Assembly (NCBI GenBank): GCA_946407375.1
Contig: CAMJNS010000017.1
Coordinates: forward strand, 1-36,496
Origin: an uncultured bacterium
GTDB taxonomy: Bacteria > Muiribacteriota > Ozemobacteria > Ozemobacterales > Ozemobacteraceae
DNA: 36,496 bases
Direction of reading: 5' to 3'
Shown here: positions 8,498-16,806 of the stretch, in pieces
Layout: each line of letters starts with the position of its first letter
Position numbering within the stretch: the first letter of the stretch is position 1
Program-made: the position numbers and the translations under genes
Notes under the pieces: generated by a model
Databases searched by the model: none
Told to the model about the DNA's origin: nothing
Seen by the model: the letters and a program-made list of their open reading frames with translations, nothing else

Positions 8498-9301
8498 TTA
8501 ATTTGTTCCTAGTGTCAGATTAACGATATTTTCACTGAAAGAGTACATAAAATCACTACAGGACGCGCCTGTCTGGTTTTTTATACTTTTTTGATTCTCT
8601 TCGTTAATCGGGGGAATGTATCTACCGTTAGAGAGTACCACTCCTGCATAATAAAGGTCAATACCTAAAAATTTTTTTGCAACATTTTTTATTCTGTTAC
8701 TGGTAAAAGCCTCTTCAAAAAAGGAGTTAGAAGAAAATTCTAAAAGGTTTATGGGGGTTGGAATCTTTAAACCGTATAAAGTTTTTACAATTTCATACCC
8801 TTTTAATACCGTATCTTCAAAATCAGGAAGCATGATATATAAACGGTTTGAAGCGTTAAATAAGTAAGTGTAATAAGATATTTCACTCGCTTTTATAGTT
8901 ATCCATACTTCACTTTGTTTGTCTAGATTGTTAGAAAGATTTTTAAGAAAGTCAATACGTTCCGAATCTGTTTTGCTTATTATGTCTAGCATTGCCATTT
9001 GTTTTGGCAATACTGGAAATGACAGCAAATCCTTAGATTTTGAAGTCAGAACTTTGTTATTAATCAGGTTTGCTTGATCCCATAAGTATGTATGCTGTGC
9101 ATTGGTTAATTTAGATAACCAATTGTCTATTTCTGGAAATTTAGCATTTAATGAATCAGGATATATTAGTATATAAGCGAAAAGCGGAGTATTTCTTTTG
9201 ATTTTTGATAGAAAATCATATGAAGTTTCCGCTTTAGGCTTAGAAACCATTCTTTCGTAATTAGCTTTTAATTCTCTTAAAGAGGCTGCTTGATCTCTCA
9301 T
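8498..9301 (-). CDS. P-loop-less FlhG-like protein with DQAxxLR helix
   Basis: A 267-residue protein between flhA and flhG. It opens with MRDQAASLREL, a match to the DQAxxLR motif of the FlhG N-terminal helix that activates FlhF. No Walker A is present anywhere. Its second half follows the FlhG ATPase core segment by segment. VWITIKASEISYYTYLF takes the place of FLLIDTGAGISKSVISF. NRLYIMLPDFEDTVLKGYEIVKTLYG takes the place of DQVVVISTTEPTSLVDAFGIIKVLSS. KKFLGIDLYYAGVVLSNGRYIPPINEENQ takes the place of the strand carrying the HYLGCIKQDRN segment. I infer a catalytically dead FlhG paralogue that supplies the FlhF-activating helix. It starts 3 bases after the flhA stop. The motif is visible; fold assignment is by-eye threading onto the neighbouring flhG product and needs a profile or structure check. 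Confidence 0.7.
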   Translation of the reverse strand: MRDQAASLRELKANYERMVSKPKAETSYDFLSKIKRNTPLFAYILIYPDSLNAKFPEIDNWLSKLTNAQHTYLWDQANLINNKVLTSKSKDLLSFPVLPKQMAMLDIISKTDSERIDFLKNLSNNLDKQSEVWITIKASEISYYTYLFNASNRLYIMLPDFEDTVLKGYEIVKTLYGLKIPTPINLLEFSSNSFFEEAFTSNRIKNVAKKFLGIDLYYAGVVLSNGRYIPPINEENQKSIKNQTGASCSDFMYSFSENIVNLTLGTN

Positions 9302-9304
9302 TTA

Positions 9305-11410
9305 TTATTTGCCTTTCAAAGATATTAAGCCAATTGATTCCAGTTTAATGGAATTTGGAATTTCGTTGTATGCCAAAACATTAAGTTTGGGTGCCATACG
9401 TTCCGTTAAACGTTTGATACTAAGTCTCAATGCCGAATTGCAAAGAATGATAGGTGTAATTCCTTCATTAATAACTTCTTCAATTTTAACCCTGATTCGT
9501 TCTAATAGTTTAGAAGCAGAATTTGGATCAATTGCAAGAGTTACTTGGCCATCGACTTTCTGCAGAGCATTAGCTAGACTCTGTTCTAATTGAGGTTCTA
9601 GAGAAAGAACACGTAATACACCATCAGAACCCAATAAAGGTTTAACTATATGTCTGGAAAGACCTTGTCTTGCTACTTCTGTAAGGGTGTCAAGATCGTT
9701 GATTCCTTTACAATCAGCCAATGCTTCCAAAATATTTCCAATAAATCTTATTGTAACACCTTCACGAAGAAGATTTTGTAGAATCTTCAACAAAACTGGC
9801 TGACTAATAACATTAGGAATAACTTCATCATGAAGCATTGGGTCAGTTTTCTTTATAGTATCAAGAAGTTTTTGTACTTCTTGGCGGCCAAGAATTTCGT
9901 CAGCATTTTTACGTATAACTTCAGTGAGATGTGTGGCTATTACTGTGCACGGATCTACAACGGTATACCCAGACATTTCAGCTTTATCACGCATTGAAGC
10001 AGGAATCCAAATGGCTGGCATTCCAAAAGCTGGTTCTTGAACTTCTATACCATTTATTTTATTAGCAACAGGTTCTGTCATCATTGCTAAATAATTTTCA
10101 GGCATTATTTCATAAGAAGCATATTCGCTACCTTTAATCTTAAAGACATATTCATTTGGATTAAGTTGAATGTTATCTCTAATTCTTATTGATGGAACTT
10201 CGAGACCTAAATCTATTGCTATTTGTCGTCTTATAAGTGCTATTCTATTTAATAAATCTCCACCTTGATGTGTGTCACAAAGAGGAATAAGATTGTAACC
10301 TATTTCTAATTCAAGTCTGTCTACTGTTAGTAGAGAAGAAACATCTTCTGGACCAGCATTAGCGGCTTCAGCTTTCTTTTCTGCTTCTTGAGTTTCCTTT
10401 TGTTTAATTTCAGCTTCTTCATCACTCTTTTTGTTGACATAAGCCAAGGTTCCAAAAATAATGGATAATAAGATGAAGCTTGCTTTTGGAAGTCCAGGAA
10501 TAAGAGCGAGAAATAGTAGTGAACCAGAAGTAATTCCAAGAATTTTTGCTTTGGAGAACAATTGAGCAGTAACTTCGTCACCCATACTTGATTCAGCACT
10601 TGAACGAGTAACAACAATACCTGTTGCTGTAGAAACAAGTAAACTTGGAATTTGAGAACAAAGTCCGTCACCTACTGTATATAGTGCATAGGCTGAAAGA
10701 GCATCCATTGCTGCTTCATTACGGAAAATAACACCAATTATTATGCCACCTAATAGGTTGATTACTGTAATTATAATACCAGCAATAGAATCGTTTTTGA
10801 CGAACTTACTGGCACCGTCCATAGCTCCGAAAAAGTCTGCTTCTCGAGAAAGATTCAAACGTCTTCTTGTGGCTTCGTCTTGGTCTATTGCACCTGCATT
10901 AAGGTCGGCATCTATTGCCATACCTTTAATTGGCATAGCATCAAGAGTGAATCTTGCTTGAACTTCAGCTACACGTTCAGCACCTTTAGTAATTACCAAA
11001 AACTGAATCAAAACTAAAATCAAAAATACAACGAATCCAACAACATAGTTCCCTCCAACAACAAAGTTACCAAAGGATTTTATGAGGTTCATCGTTGCAC
11101 CTTGACCAGATAAAATTAGCCTTGTCGTGCTTACATTCAGTGCTAATCTAAAAAGGGTTGTAACTAGCAATATACTTGGAAATGCTGAAAATTGCAGTGC
11201 ATCATGATTAAAAATAGCAACCAATAGAATGGTAAGTGAGACTGCTATATTTAAAGTTAGTAATACATCTAACAGAAAGGGTGGAAGAGGGATAATCAAA
11301 GTTAATACAATGACTACAACACCAAAGGCAAAGATAATATCTTTACTTTGAAAAAGCTTAGAAAGGGGCACGGCTCTTCTTAAGACACTGCCACTTGATT
11401 CTGTTGCCAT
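9305..11410 (-). CDS. flhA: Flagellar type III export component FlhA
   Basis: A 701-residue FHIPEP-family protein, the nonameric export-gate subunit of the flagellar type III secretion apparatus in the inner membrane. The first 330 or so residues hold about eight membrane segments and the conserved stretch TTLFRLALNVSTTRLIL. The FHIPEP cytoplasmic loop is also recognisable, with GMAIDADLNAGAIDQDEATRRR. A Glu/Lys/Ala-rich linker (about 330-365) leads to the cytoplasmic domain that binds chaperone-substrate complexes. Length is normal for the family. It is the first gene of the flagellar/chemotaxis run; an AAGGA ribosome binding site lies about 12 bases upstream of the ATG. Confidence 0.96.
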   Translation of the reverse strand: MATESSGSVLRRAVPLSKLFQSKDIIFAFGVVVIVLTLIIPLPPFLLDVLLTLNIAVSLTILLVAIFNHDALQFSAFPSILLVTTLFRLALNVSTTRLILSGQGATMNLIKSFGNFVVGGNYVVGFVVFLILVLIQFLVITKGAERVAEVQARFTLDAMPIKGMAIDADLNAGAIDQDEATRRRLNLSREADFFGAMDGASKFVKNDSIAGIIITVINLLGGIIIGVIFRNEAAMDALSAYALYTVGDGLCSQIPSLLVSTATGIVVTRSSAESSMGDEVTAQLFSKAKILGITSGSLLFLALIPGLPKASFILLSIIFGTLAYVNKKSDEEAEIKQKETQEAEKKAEAANAGPEDVSSLLTVDRLELEIGYNLIPLCDTHQGGDLLNRIALIRRQIAIDLGLEVPSIRIRDNIQLNPNEYVFKIKGSEYASYEIMPENYLAMMTEPVANKINGIEVQEPAFGMPAIWIPASMRDKAEMSGYTVVDPCTVIATHLTEVIRKNADEILGRQEVQKLLDTIKKTDPMLHDEVIPNVISQPVLLKILQNLLREGVTIRFIGNILEALADCKGINDLDTLTEVARQGLSRHIVKPLLGSDGVLRVLSLEPQLEQSLANALQKVDGQVTLAIDPNSASKLLERIRVKIEEVINEGITPIILCNSALRLSIKRLTERMAPKLNVLAYNEIPNSIKLESIGLISLKGK

Positions 11411-11502
11411 TTTTATAAAGATTCCTTGCTAGATAGATGTATAATTGGCTTTAGATGAGGGTTTTATAAATCATCTTTGCCTAAAACTTATGCACAGGTT
11501 TT

Positions 11503-11532
11503 AGTATAGTACAGGTAAATATTTCTTTGCAA
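11503..11532 (-). promoter_or_regulatory. Candidate promoter of flhA operon
   Basis: On the - strand, TTGCAA (11527-11532) and TATACT (11503-11508) are separated by 18 bases. They would give a transcript starting near 11496, about 85 bases before the flhA ATG. Both hexamers deviate from consensus and the region is A/T-rich, so this is a moderate candidate only. Confidence 0.4.
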
Positions 11533-11674
11533 TAGTAAATTTAATTATTTTTTACTTTGTGAATAAAATAACTACTTGTTCCCATAACCTCGAATTACAA
11601 AATAGTTTATCTATATATAGTTATTATGTTAAAATCATAATATTAATAGTTCTCTTCTATAGAAAGGTAGTTAT

Positions 11675-12193
11675 ATGGCTAATTTTTGTCCAAATTGTGG
11701 AATTGCTGTTAGTCCTAATTCTTCTGAATGTAGTAGCTGTGGGGAAAGATTATCATCAGCTAATAATTCTAGGAATAACAATTATTCAAATAATAATACA
11801 AATAAGAAAAACTTCTCTTGGTCCACTTGGTTTTTTGGTTTCTTTGTTGGATTAGCAGTTTCTTTTGTTCTTTCCATAGGTTTGGTTAGCATTCTTGCTG
11901 CTATGGCTATACCAAACTTTAAAGCTGCTAGAACATCAGCTCGACAAAAAGCTTGTTTTGCTAACCAACGAGTGCTTCAGGGAGCTGTTGAAATGTATAA
12001 TATGGATGTTCCCGCTAACAATATGATGAAAAAATTGGAAATATCTCAATTGGTTTCTGCACATTATTTGAAAGATTATCCAAGCATGCCTGAGCCACAA
12101 TGTAATTATGAAGCAAGTGGAGATTTAACAAAAGATGGATATGTTTATTGCACTTTCCACGGTGATACATCGGGAAAATTGAGAAGAAGATAG
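11675..12193 (+). CDS. Zinc-ribbon, transmembrane, pilin-like protein
   Basis: A 172-residue protein of unknown function. Residues 1-26 form a zinc ribbon with two CxxC pairs (C5, C8, C19, C22). An Asn/Ser-rich linker covers about 28-45. A long hydrophobic segment (about 47-75) then runs straight into LAAMAIPNFKAARTSARQKAC, the helix typical of type IV pilin-like and type II pseudopilin proteins, followed by FANQRVLQGAVEMYNMD and a small globular end with two Cys. A normal prepilin has a short leader ending in Gly before Phe/Met and a Glu at +5. Here a 45-residue zinc-ribbon region precedes the membrane helix and no PilD-type cleavage site is visible, so it is probably not a processed pilin. 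Divergent from flhA; the next gene starts 102 bases downstream on the same strand. Domain reading is firm, function unknown. Confidence 0.82.
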   Translation: MANFCPNCGIAVSPNSSECSSCGERLSSANNSRNNNYSNNNTNKKNFSWSTWFFGFFVGLAVSFVLSIGLVSILAAMAIPNFKAARTSARQKACFANQRVLQGAVEMYNMDVPANNMMKKLEISQLVSAHYLKDYPSMPEPQCNYEASGDLTKDGYVYCTFHGDTSGKLRRR

Positions 12194-12295
12194 GTTTTAA
12201 CTTTTATTTCCAATAAGAACTTTAAGGTTAATTAGTCGAAGGAGTAGGGTAACTTATATTGGACATTGTACTAGGTCTAAGGAGTAATTTAGTAA

Positions 12296-14104
12296 ATGAA
12301 TACAGATTCTCAAACAGCTAATCAAAATACATTTGCTGTTATTGAGCGTTTAAAAAATAATTTAAGAGAGTTACAGAAACAATTCCCTGAAATACAATCA
12401 GGAGAAGATCCTGTTAGTATGTTAGAAAAAATACCAACTAAATTACCTTTAATAAATGGTAAACTTGTTTTGGTAACAGCTTTTTGTGGCCCTTCAGGAG
12501 CAGGAAAAAGCACTCTGTTTAATTTGCTAACTGGCTTAAATTCTCCAACTAGCGATATAAGAAGACCTAACTCTTTCGGCTCTTTGGTGGCAATTCCAAA
12601 AGAAGTTTTTGATTCTCCAGAACGAAACGATTATTTGCCTAATTTTAAAATAGACTATTTAAAATCGCCTGTTGAGCTTCTAGATGAAAATATTCCTAAA
12701 GACAAACTCTTTATTGAACCATACGAAATGAAATATGGCAATAAAGTGAACTGGATATATATTGCCGATATTCCTGACTTCAACTCTGTAGCTGTTAGTA
12801 ATTGGGAAAAGACTGAGCAGATGATTCAGCGTGCAGACTCTATTATATTTGTCAGCACTGAAGAGGGTTATTCCGACAGAAAGACAATTGAGTATTTTAT
12901 TAAGGTTTTGAGAATTTCAGGTAAAGTTATTTATTTGCTAACTCGAAATAAATCTGCCGATGTTGCTCAGCAAATATTAAGTAAGCATTTAATTGATAAT
13001 ATCAAGAGAGTTGATTCCTCTGCTGTTAGCGAACTAGGAAAGTGCCATTTTTACTACAGCCTTTTAAAAGAAACTCCAACTATAGAAGATATTCAACCTT
13101 CAGTTTTGAATTCTAATTCTTCTTTTATTGATGAAATTTTTACAAATCAGGATAAAAATACAATTCTTAGCTCTTTTTGTTCTTCTGTAAAAAAGGCGGC
13201 AGATTTAGGTGAATATATTTGTAATGATGCATTAAAGCTCATTTCTGCCGAAGAGGATTACAGAAATTTAATAGAAAATCAAATAAGAATAGAAACTGAA
13301 TTTATTGTTGGAGACAAGATTCCTCTTTTACAAATACTAAATAAGATATTTGGTGAAATTCAAATTCGTCGCTATGACCTTGTTAAAAGAAAACTATTTT
13401 CACTTGGCAACAAAATTAAAAATCTCTTTGTCAAAGATGAAAATAAAGAACAAGCGATTAAAAATGAAATTAATTCTGTTAGCACTGATAATAAACTAGA
13501 AGAAGAACAAAAGCGCCTCGCTGTTTCCGTAGAAAGATTGTTTGAAGAATGGCTTAAAAACGAAAAAGCCAATTTCAATATGAATAAGAAAGTTAAAGGG
13601 GAAGAATTGAGAGAAAGATTAAGAAGCCTTTATAAGGTTGTTCTACCTGTAAAAAATGAAGGCTATATAGATGAAATTGTAAAATCTAAATTAAATGAAA
13701 GCCTTGATGACAATAAAGTTCAAGTTAAAACAAAAATAGCAAATGCACTTCTAGCTACAGGCACTTTTTTATTCCTAGTAGATTTATTTGTTGATGGTGC
13801 TATTGGAACTCTTGGTATGATTTCTCTTGCTGCTTTAGGTGGAATTAGCGGTTCGGAAATTCTTAATTTCCTTAATGCAATCGGTTTGAGACCTATTTTG
13901 GAAAACATTCAAAAAGAATGGCTAGAAAAGAGAAAAGAAGAATATTATAACTATTTAATAAAATATGCTAATGACTTGGTTTTGGAAAACATTGATTTTA
14001 AATATTTACGAGACATTTTAGATAAGAATAATAAAGATATCGAATTGTTAAAAGATTGTGCCCCAGAGTCTTTTAAGGATAATTCAGGAGAAAACAATGA
14101 TTAA
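12296..14104 (+). CDS. Large membrane-anchored GTPase (dynamin-like layout), first of pair
   Basis: A 602-residue P-loop GTPase. The N-terminal G domain has G1 GPSGAGKS at residues 65-72, a G3-like DIPDF, and an unusual G4 (LLTRNKSAD, with one extra residue compared with NKxD). The middle is long, charged and helical (about 300-470). A hydrophobic hairpin near residues 480-525 (ALLATGTFLFLVDLFVDGAIGTLGMISLAALGG region) could insert into or cross the membrane. A charged helical tail follows. G domain, long stalk-like helices and a membrane hairpin are the layout of bacterial dynamin-like proteins, but I cannot prove homology to a named family. AAGGAG lies 11 bases before the ATG. It overlaps the next GTPase gene by 8 bases, which points to a heteromeric pair. 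Confidence 0.75.
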   Translation: MNTDSQTANQNTFAVIERLKNNLRELQKQFPEIQSGEDPVSMLEKIPTKLPLINGKLVLVTAFCGPSGAGKSTLFNLLTGLNSPTSDIRRPNSFGSLVAIPKEVFDSPERNDYLPNFKIDYLKSPVELLDENIPKDKLFIEPYEMKYGNKVNWIYIADIPDFNSVAVSNWEKTEQMIQRADSIIFVSTEEGYSDRKTIEYFIKVLRISGKVIYLLTRNKSADVAQQILSKHLIDNIKRVDSSAVSELGKCHFYYSLLKETPTIEDIQPSVLNSNSSFIDEIFTNQDKNTILSSFCSSVKKAADLGEYICNDALKLISAEEDYRNLIENQIRIETEFIVGDKIPLLQILNKIFGEIQIRRYDLVKRKLFSLGNKIKNLFVKDENKEQAIKNEINSVSTDNKLEEEQKRLAVSVERLFEEWLKNEKANFNMNKKVKGEELRERLRSLYKVVLPVKNEGYIDEIVKSKLNESLDDNKVQVKTKIANALLATGTFLFLVDLFVDGAIGTLGMISLAALGGISGSEILNFLNAIGLRPILENIQKEWLEKRKEEYYNYLIKYANDLVLENIDFKYLRDILDKNNKDIELLKDCAPESFKDNSGENND

Positions 14105-15731
14105 TATAAACGATAATTTGCTTGATAATTTAAATAATGATTCAAAGAATCTTATAAAAATTGCTCAAGGCTGTGATTCCAACGGAATTATTAATAAATT
14201 AATATCTAATTTGGAAAATGCTATATCTGCTAAATTTGATGCAAATAAGCCTCTTATTGTTACTCTTGTTGGGGGCACAGGTTCTGGAAAATCAGAATTA
14301 TTTTGCAAATTAATCGAAAAAGAGGGGGCTAGTCCTTCTTCTAAGGAAGGACAAAGAAACTATACTGACCGATGCTATATTTATGCACCACAAGAATATA
14401 TTGGTAATTTACTTCCAGAAGATTGGGGTGATGCCACTTATATTGAATCTGAAAAAAATGGATTTGTTTTAGTTGATACACCAGACTTAGATGGCACAAG
14501 AGAAGAGAATATAGAACAGGCAAAAGCAATGGCTGAAATTTCCGATATTTTAGTTTTTGTGACCACACCGGAAAAGTATTCAAATGCCGTTTTACATAAA
14601 GCCTTGAAACGATGGACAACTACTAAAAATTGGTATTTTGTATTAAATAAAATTGATACTTTAAAAGAAGAATCTAGAAAAAATATAAAAAGCCAGTTTA
14701 TTAAAAGAATTAAAGAATTAGGTTTTTTAAAGCCTGAAGAAAAATCATTTTTTGTTAGTGCTACAACTGATGAAAATATTGAAGATTTCAATAGATTAAA
14801 AGATGAATTAATTTCTGAAAAATCATCAGTTAGTAATAAACTTTTTCATTATAGAGCGAAATTAATTAAATATAAAAATGCTGTTTCCAAAAATATTGAA
14901 ATAGCAGGAAATAATATGCTTGTTAAAGATTATTTTGAAAAATTAAAAAATGAATTAATTTCTGAAGAAAATAAAGCAAAAACAAGTAATGAATCAGAAA
15001 TTAGAAATATTATTTCAGAGTCAGATTCTAAATATTCCATACAGAAAACACTAACTTATGAACTTTATGATTCGATGTGTGGCAAGTCTATTAGCTTTGT
15101 TTCTCCTTTTTTGTGGGTAAATAAATATTTTCATAGAGTAAAAGAAAATCAAACAAAAAAAGAATTAGAATATAAGATTAATTCTAGTGAACAGCTTAAA
15201 TCTAACTACAGAAGTATTTTGAATTTTATGCACCAAAATAATCTGATAAGCTGGGATTATTATAAAAATTCAATTTTAAAACCTGATTTTCAGCTTTCTG
15301 ATTTGTGCATAAAAGAAAAAGCTGAAAAAATAGCTTCAAGTTTTAAATCAAATTTTTTGTTGTTTTTTGCTAATTTATTGCCTTTAGCTCTTGTTTTATA
15401 TGTATTGTATCTTGCTATTCATAATTTGCTGCAGGGCACGAGTTTAACCAATGATTATTTTGTTCAGGCAGGAATTATTTTATTAATGTTATCTTGGTTT
15501 GGTGCATATTTAATTTGCAAATATATAAACCGTCAAGAAGCAACATCTTTGAGCTTAGATTTAGCTAATAATGTAATTGCTAATCAAGATGGATTTGCTA
15601 TATTGCGTGAAAAGAAAGCTCAGTTAGAAGAAATTATAAGGCTTATAAACGAAATAGATAAAAATACTTCTCGTCAGATAAAAGAAATTGAACCTAAAAT
15701 ACGTTCTGGATACGGAATTAGTGCAAATTGA
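14097..15731 (+). CDS. Large membrane-anchored GTPase (dynamin-like layout), second of pair
   Basis: A 544-residue GTPase starting at the ATG at 14097, which has AGGAG six bases upstream. An in-frame GTG at 14058 would lengthen it by 13 residues but has no ribosome binding site. The G domain has G1 GGTGSGKS (59-66), G3 DTPDLDG and a canonical G4 NKID. The helical middle is Lys/Glu-rich. Two closely spaced membrane segments lie at about 425-475 (FLLFFANLLPLALVLYVLYL and AGIILLMLSWFGAYLI), followed by a coiled-coil-like tail. Same design as the preceding protein but diverged in sequence. The 8-base gene overlap implies coupled translation and a joint role, perhaps membrane remodelling or surveillance, as in paired bacterial dynamin-like proteins. 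That role is inference. Confidence 0.75.
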   Translation: MININDNLLDNLNNDSKNLIKIAQGCDSNGIINKLISNLENAISAKFDANKPLIVTLVGGTGSGKSELFCKLIEKEGASPSSKEGQRNYTDRCYIYAPQEYIGNLLPEDWGDATYIESEKNGFVLVDTPDLDGTREENIEQAKAMAEISDILVFVTTPEKYSNAVLHKALKRWTTTKNWYFVLNKIDTLKEESRKNIKSQFIKRIKELGFLKPEEKSFFVSATTDENIEDFNRLKDELISEKSSVSNKLFHYRAKLIKYKNAVSKNIEIAGNNMLVKDYFEKLKNELISEENKAKTSNESEIRNIISESDSKYSIQKTLTYELYDSMCGKSISFVSPFLWVNKYFHRVKENQTKKELEYKINSSEQLKSNYRSILNFMHQNNLISWDYYKNSILKPDFQLSDLCIKEKAEKIASSFKSNFLLFFANLLPLALVLYVLYLAIHNLLQGTSLTNDYFVQAGIILLMLSWFGAYLICKYINRQEATSLSLDLANNVIANQDGFAILREKKAQLEEIIRLINEIDKNTSRQIKEIEPKIRSGYGISAN

Positions 15732-15819
15732 AAGTTGAAAGTGGAAAACTGAAAGCTGATAACTTAAAAATAATATTTAAAGCAGATTAGATTTCAAAAG
15801 TTCGTCTTTACAGTTTAGG

Positions 15820-16806
15820 TTAAAGCTTCACTTTGAACAATTCCATGTATCTCTTAAAATCCTCAGAATAATATTCTGATATTAATTTTTTTAATCCTTC
15901 GTTTGGCAATTCTAGATTTAGTGCATAGGCGTGTAAAAGATGATGCTGTGCACCTAATTCTTTATAATCATCTTCAGTCAATTCTTCATTATTAAAGCGT
16001 TTTAAGTAATATTTTCCTTCAAAAGAATAAAGTTTATCTCCAACTATTGGATAACCTGATAGTGCACAGTGTGCACGAATTTGATGCTTCCTGCCAGTAT
16101 TAAGTTTTGCTAGCAAAAGGGAATACCCCTTAGCTGTCCCAAGACTTTTGAATTCAGTTGAAGCTTCTTTTCCTTCACCATTCTTTGCTGCTATAACTTT
16201 ATAACCAATTGGAGGAATATTAGAATCTATAAGCGGAATATCAATAGTAAATTCTTTTTCTGAAATTTCTCCTCTTACTATTGCTAGATAATACTTTTCT
16301 TTCATAATTAATCTAGGGTCTTTTCGTAAACTTTTGGGTTTATCAAAATTCTTTTTCAAATAAATTAAAAGCCCACTTGTTTCGCGGTCTATACGATGAA
16401 TAGGATTAATATTTGGTAAATGAAAATCTTGCCGTATTAAAGCTGTCATATTTTGTTTAAAAAATCTGTGATTAGAAGAAATAGGCAAATTTGCAGGTTT
16501 GCTAACTACTATAATGTTTTCATTTTCAAAAATTTTATGATAATTACAGTCTAAATCAGGCTCATAATAATTGTTGACTATAAAAGTTAAAACATCGTTT
16601 TCATGCAATAAATAATCAGAATTAATTATTCTATTATTTATCTTTATACAGCCAGAAATAATTAAATCAAGCCATTTCTTACGACTTTTATATGTAAAAC
16701 GGTCAGTCAAGTAATCAATTACCGACTGACCGTTGAATTGAGCTGTAATTATAGAATTTAATTCTAAATCATATATCACGATTTTATTTGTTGTTGGTAA
16801 TTCCAA
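15820..16806 (-). CDS. RluA-family pseudouridine synthase
   Basis: A 328-residue enzyme that isomerises uridine to pseudouridine in RNA, most likely rRNA. An N-terminal S4 RNA-binding domain (about 27-75) precedes the RluA catalytic domain. The catalytic Asp140 lies in HRIDRETSGLL, followed by the conserved KYYLAIVRGE and TGRKHQIRAH motifs. Length fits RluC/RluD-type members with an S4 domain, but the exact rRNA target cannot be read from sequence. It overlaps the 5'-nucleotidase gene upstream by 23 bases, so the two are co-transcribed. No terminator hairpin is visible in the 88 bases before the converging GTPase gene; only a short GAAAGTTGAAAG-like low-complexity run is there (about 15730-15760). 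Confidence 0.93.
   Translation of the reverse strand: MELPTTNKIVIYDLELNSIITAQFNGQSVIDYLTDRFTYKSRKKWLDLIISGCIKINNRIINSDYLLHENDVLTFIVNNYYEPDLDCNYHKIFENENIIVVSKPANLPISSNHRFFKQNMTALIRQDFHLPNINPIHRIDRETSGLLIYLKKNFDKPKSLRKDPRLIMKEKYYLAIVRGEISEKEFTIDIPLIDSNIPPIGYKVIAAKNGEGKEASTEFKSLGTAKGYSLLLAKLNTGRKHQIRAHCALSGYPIVGDKLYSFEGKYYLKRFNNEELTEDDYKELGAQHHLLHAYALNLELPNEGLKKLISEYYSEDFKRYMELFKVKL

Noticed and set aside
11559..11855. Overlapping + strand ORF of 98 residues at the zinc-ribbon/pilin-like gene
   Set aside because: It is a second frame of the same region; composition is Ile/Leu/Val-rich noise, while the frame at 11675 has clear domains.
14058..14096. GTG start for the second GTPase
   Set aside because: No ribosome binding site precedes it; the ATG at 14097 has AGGAG at the right distance.
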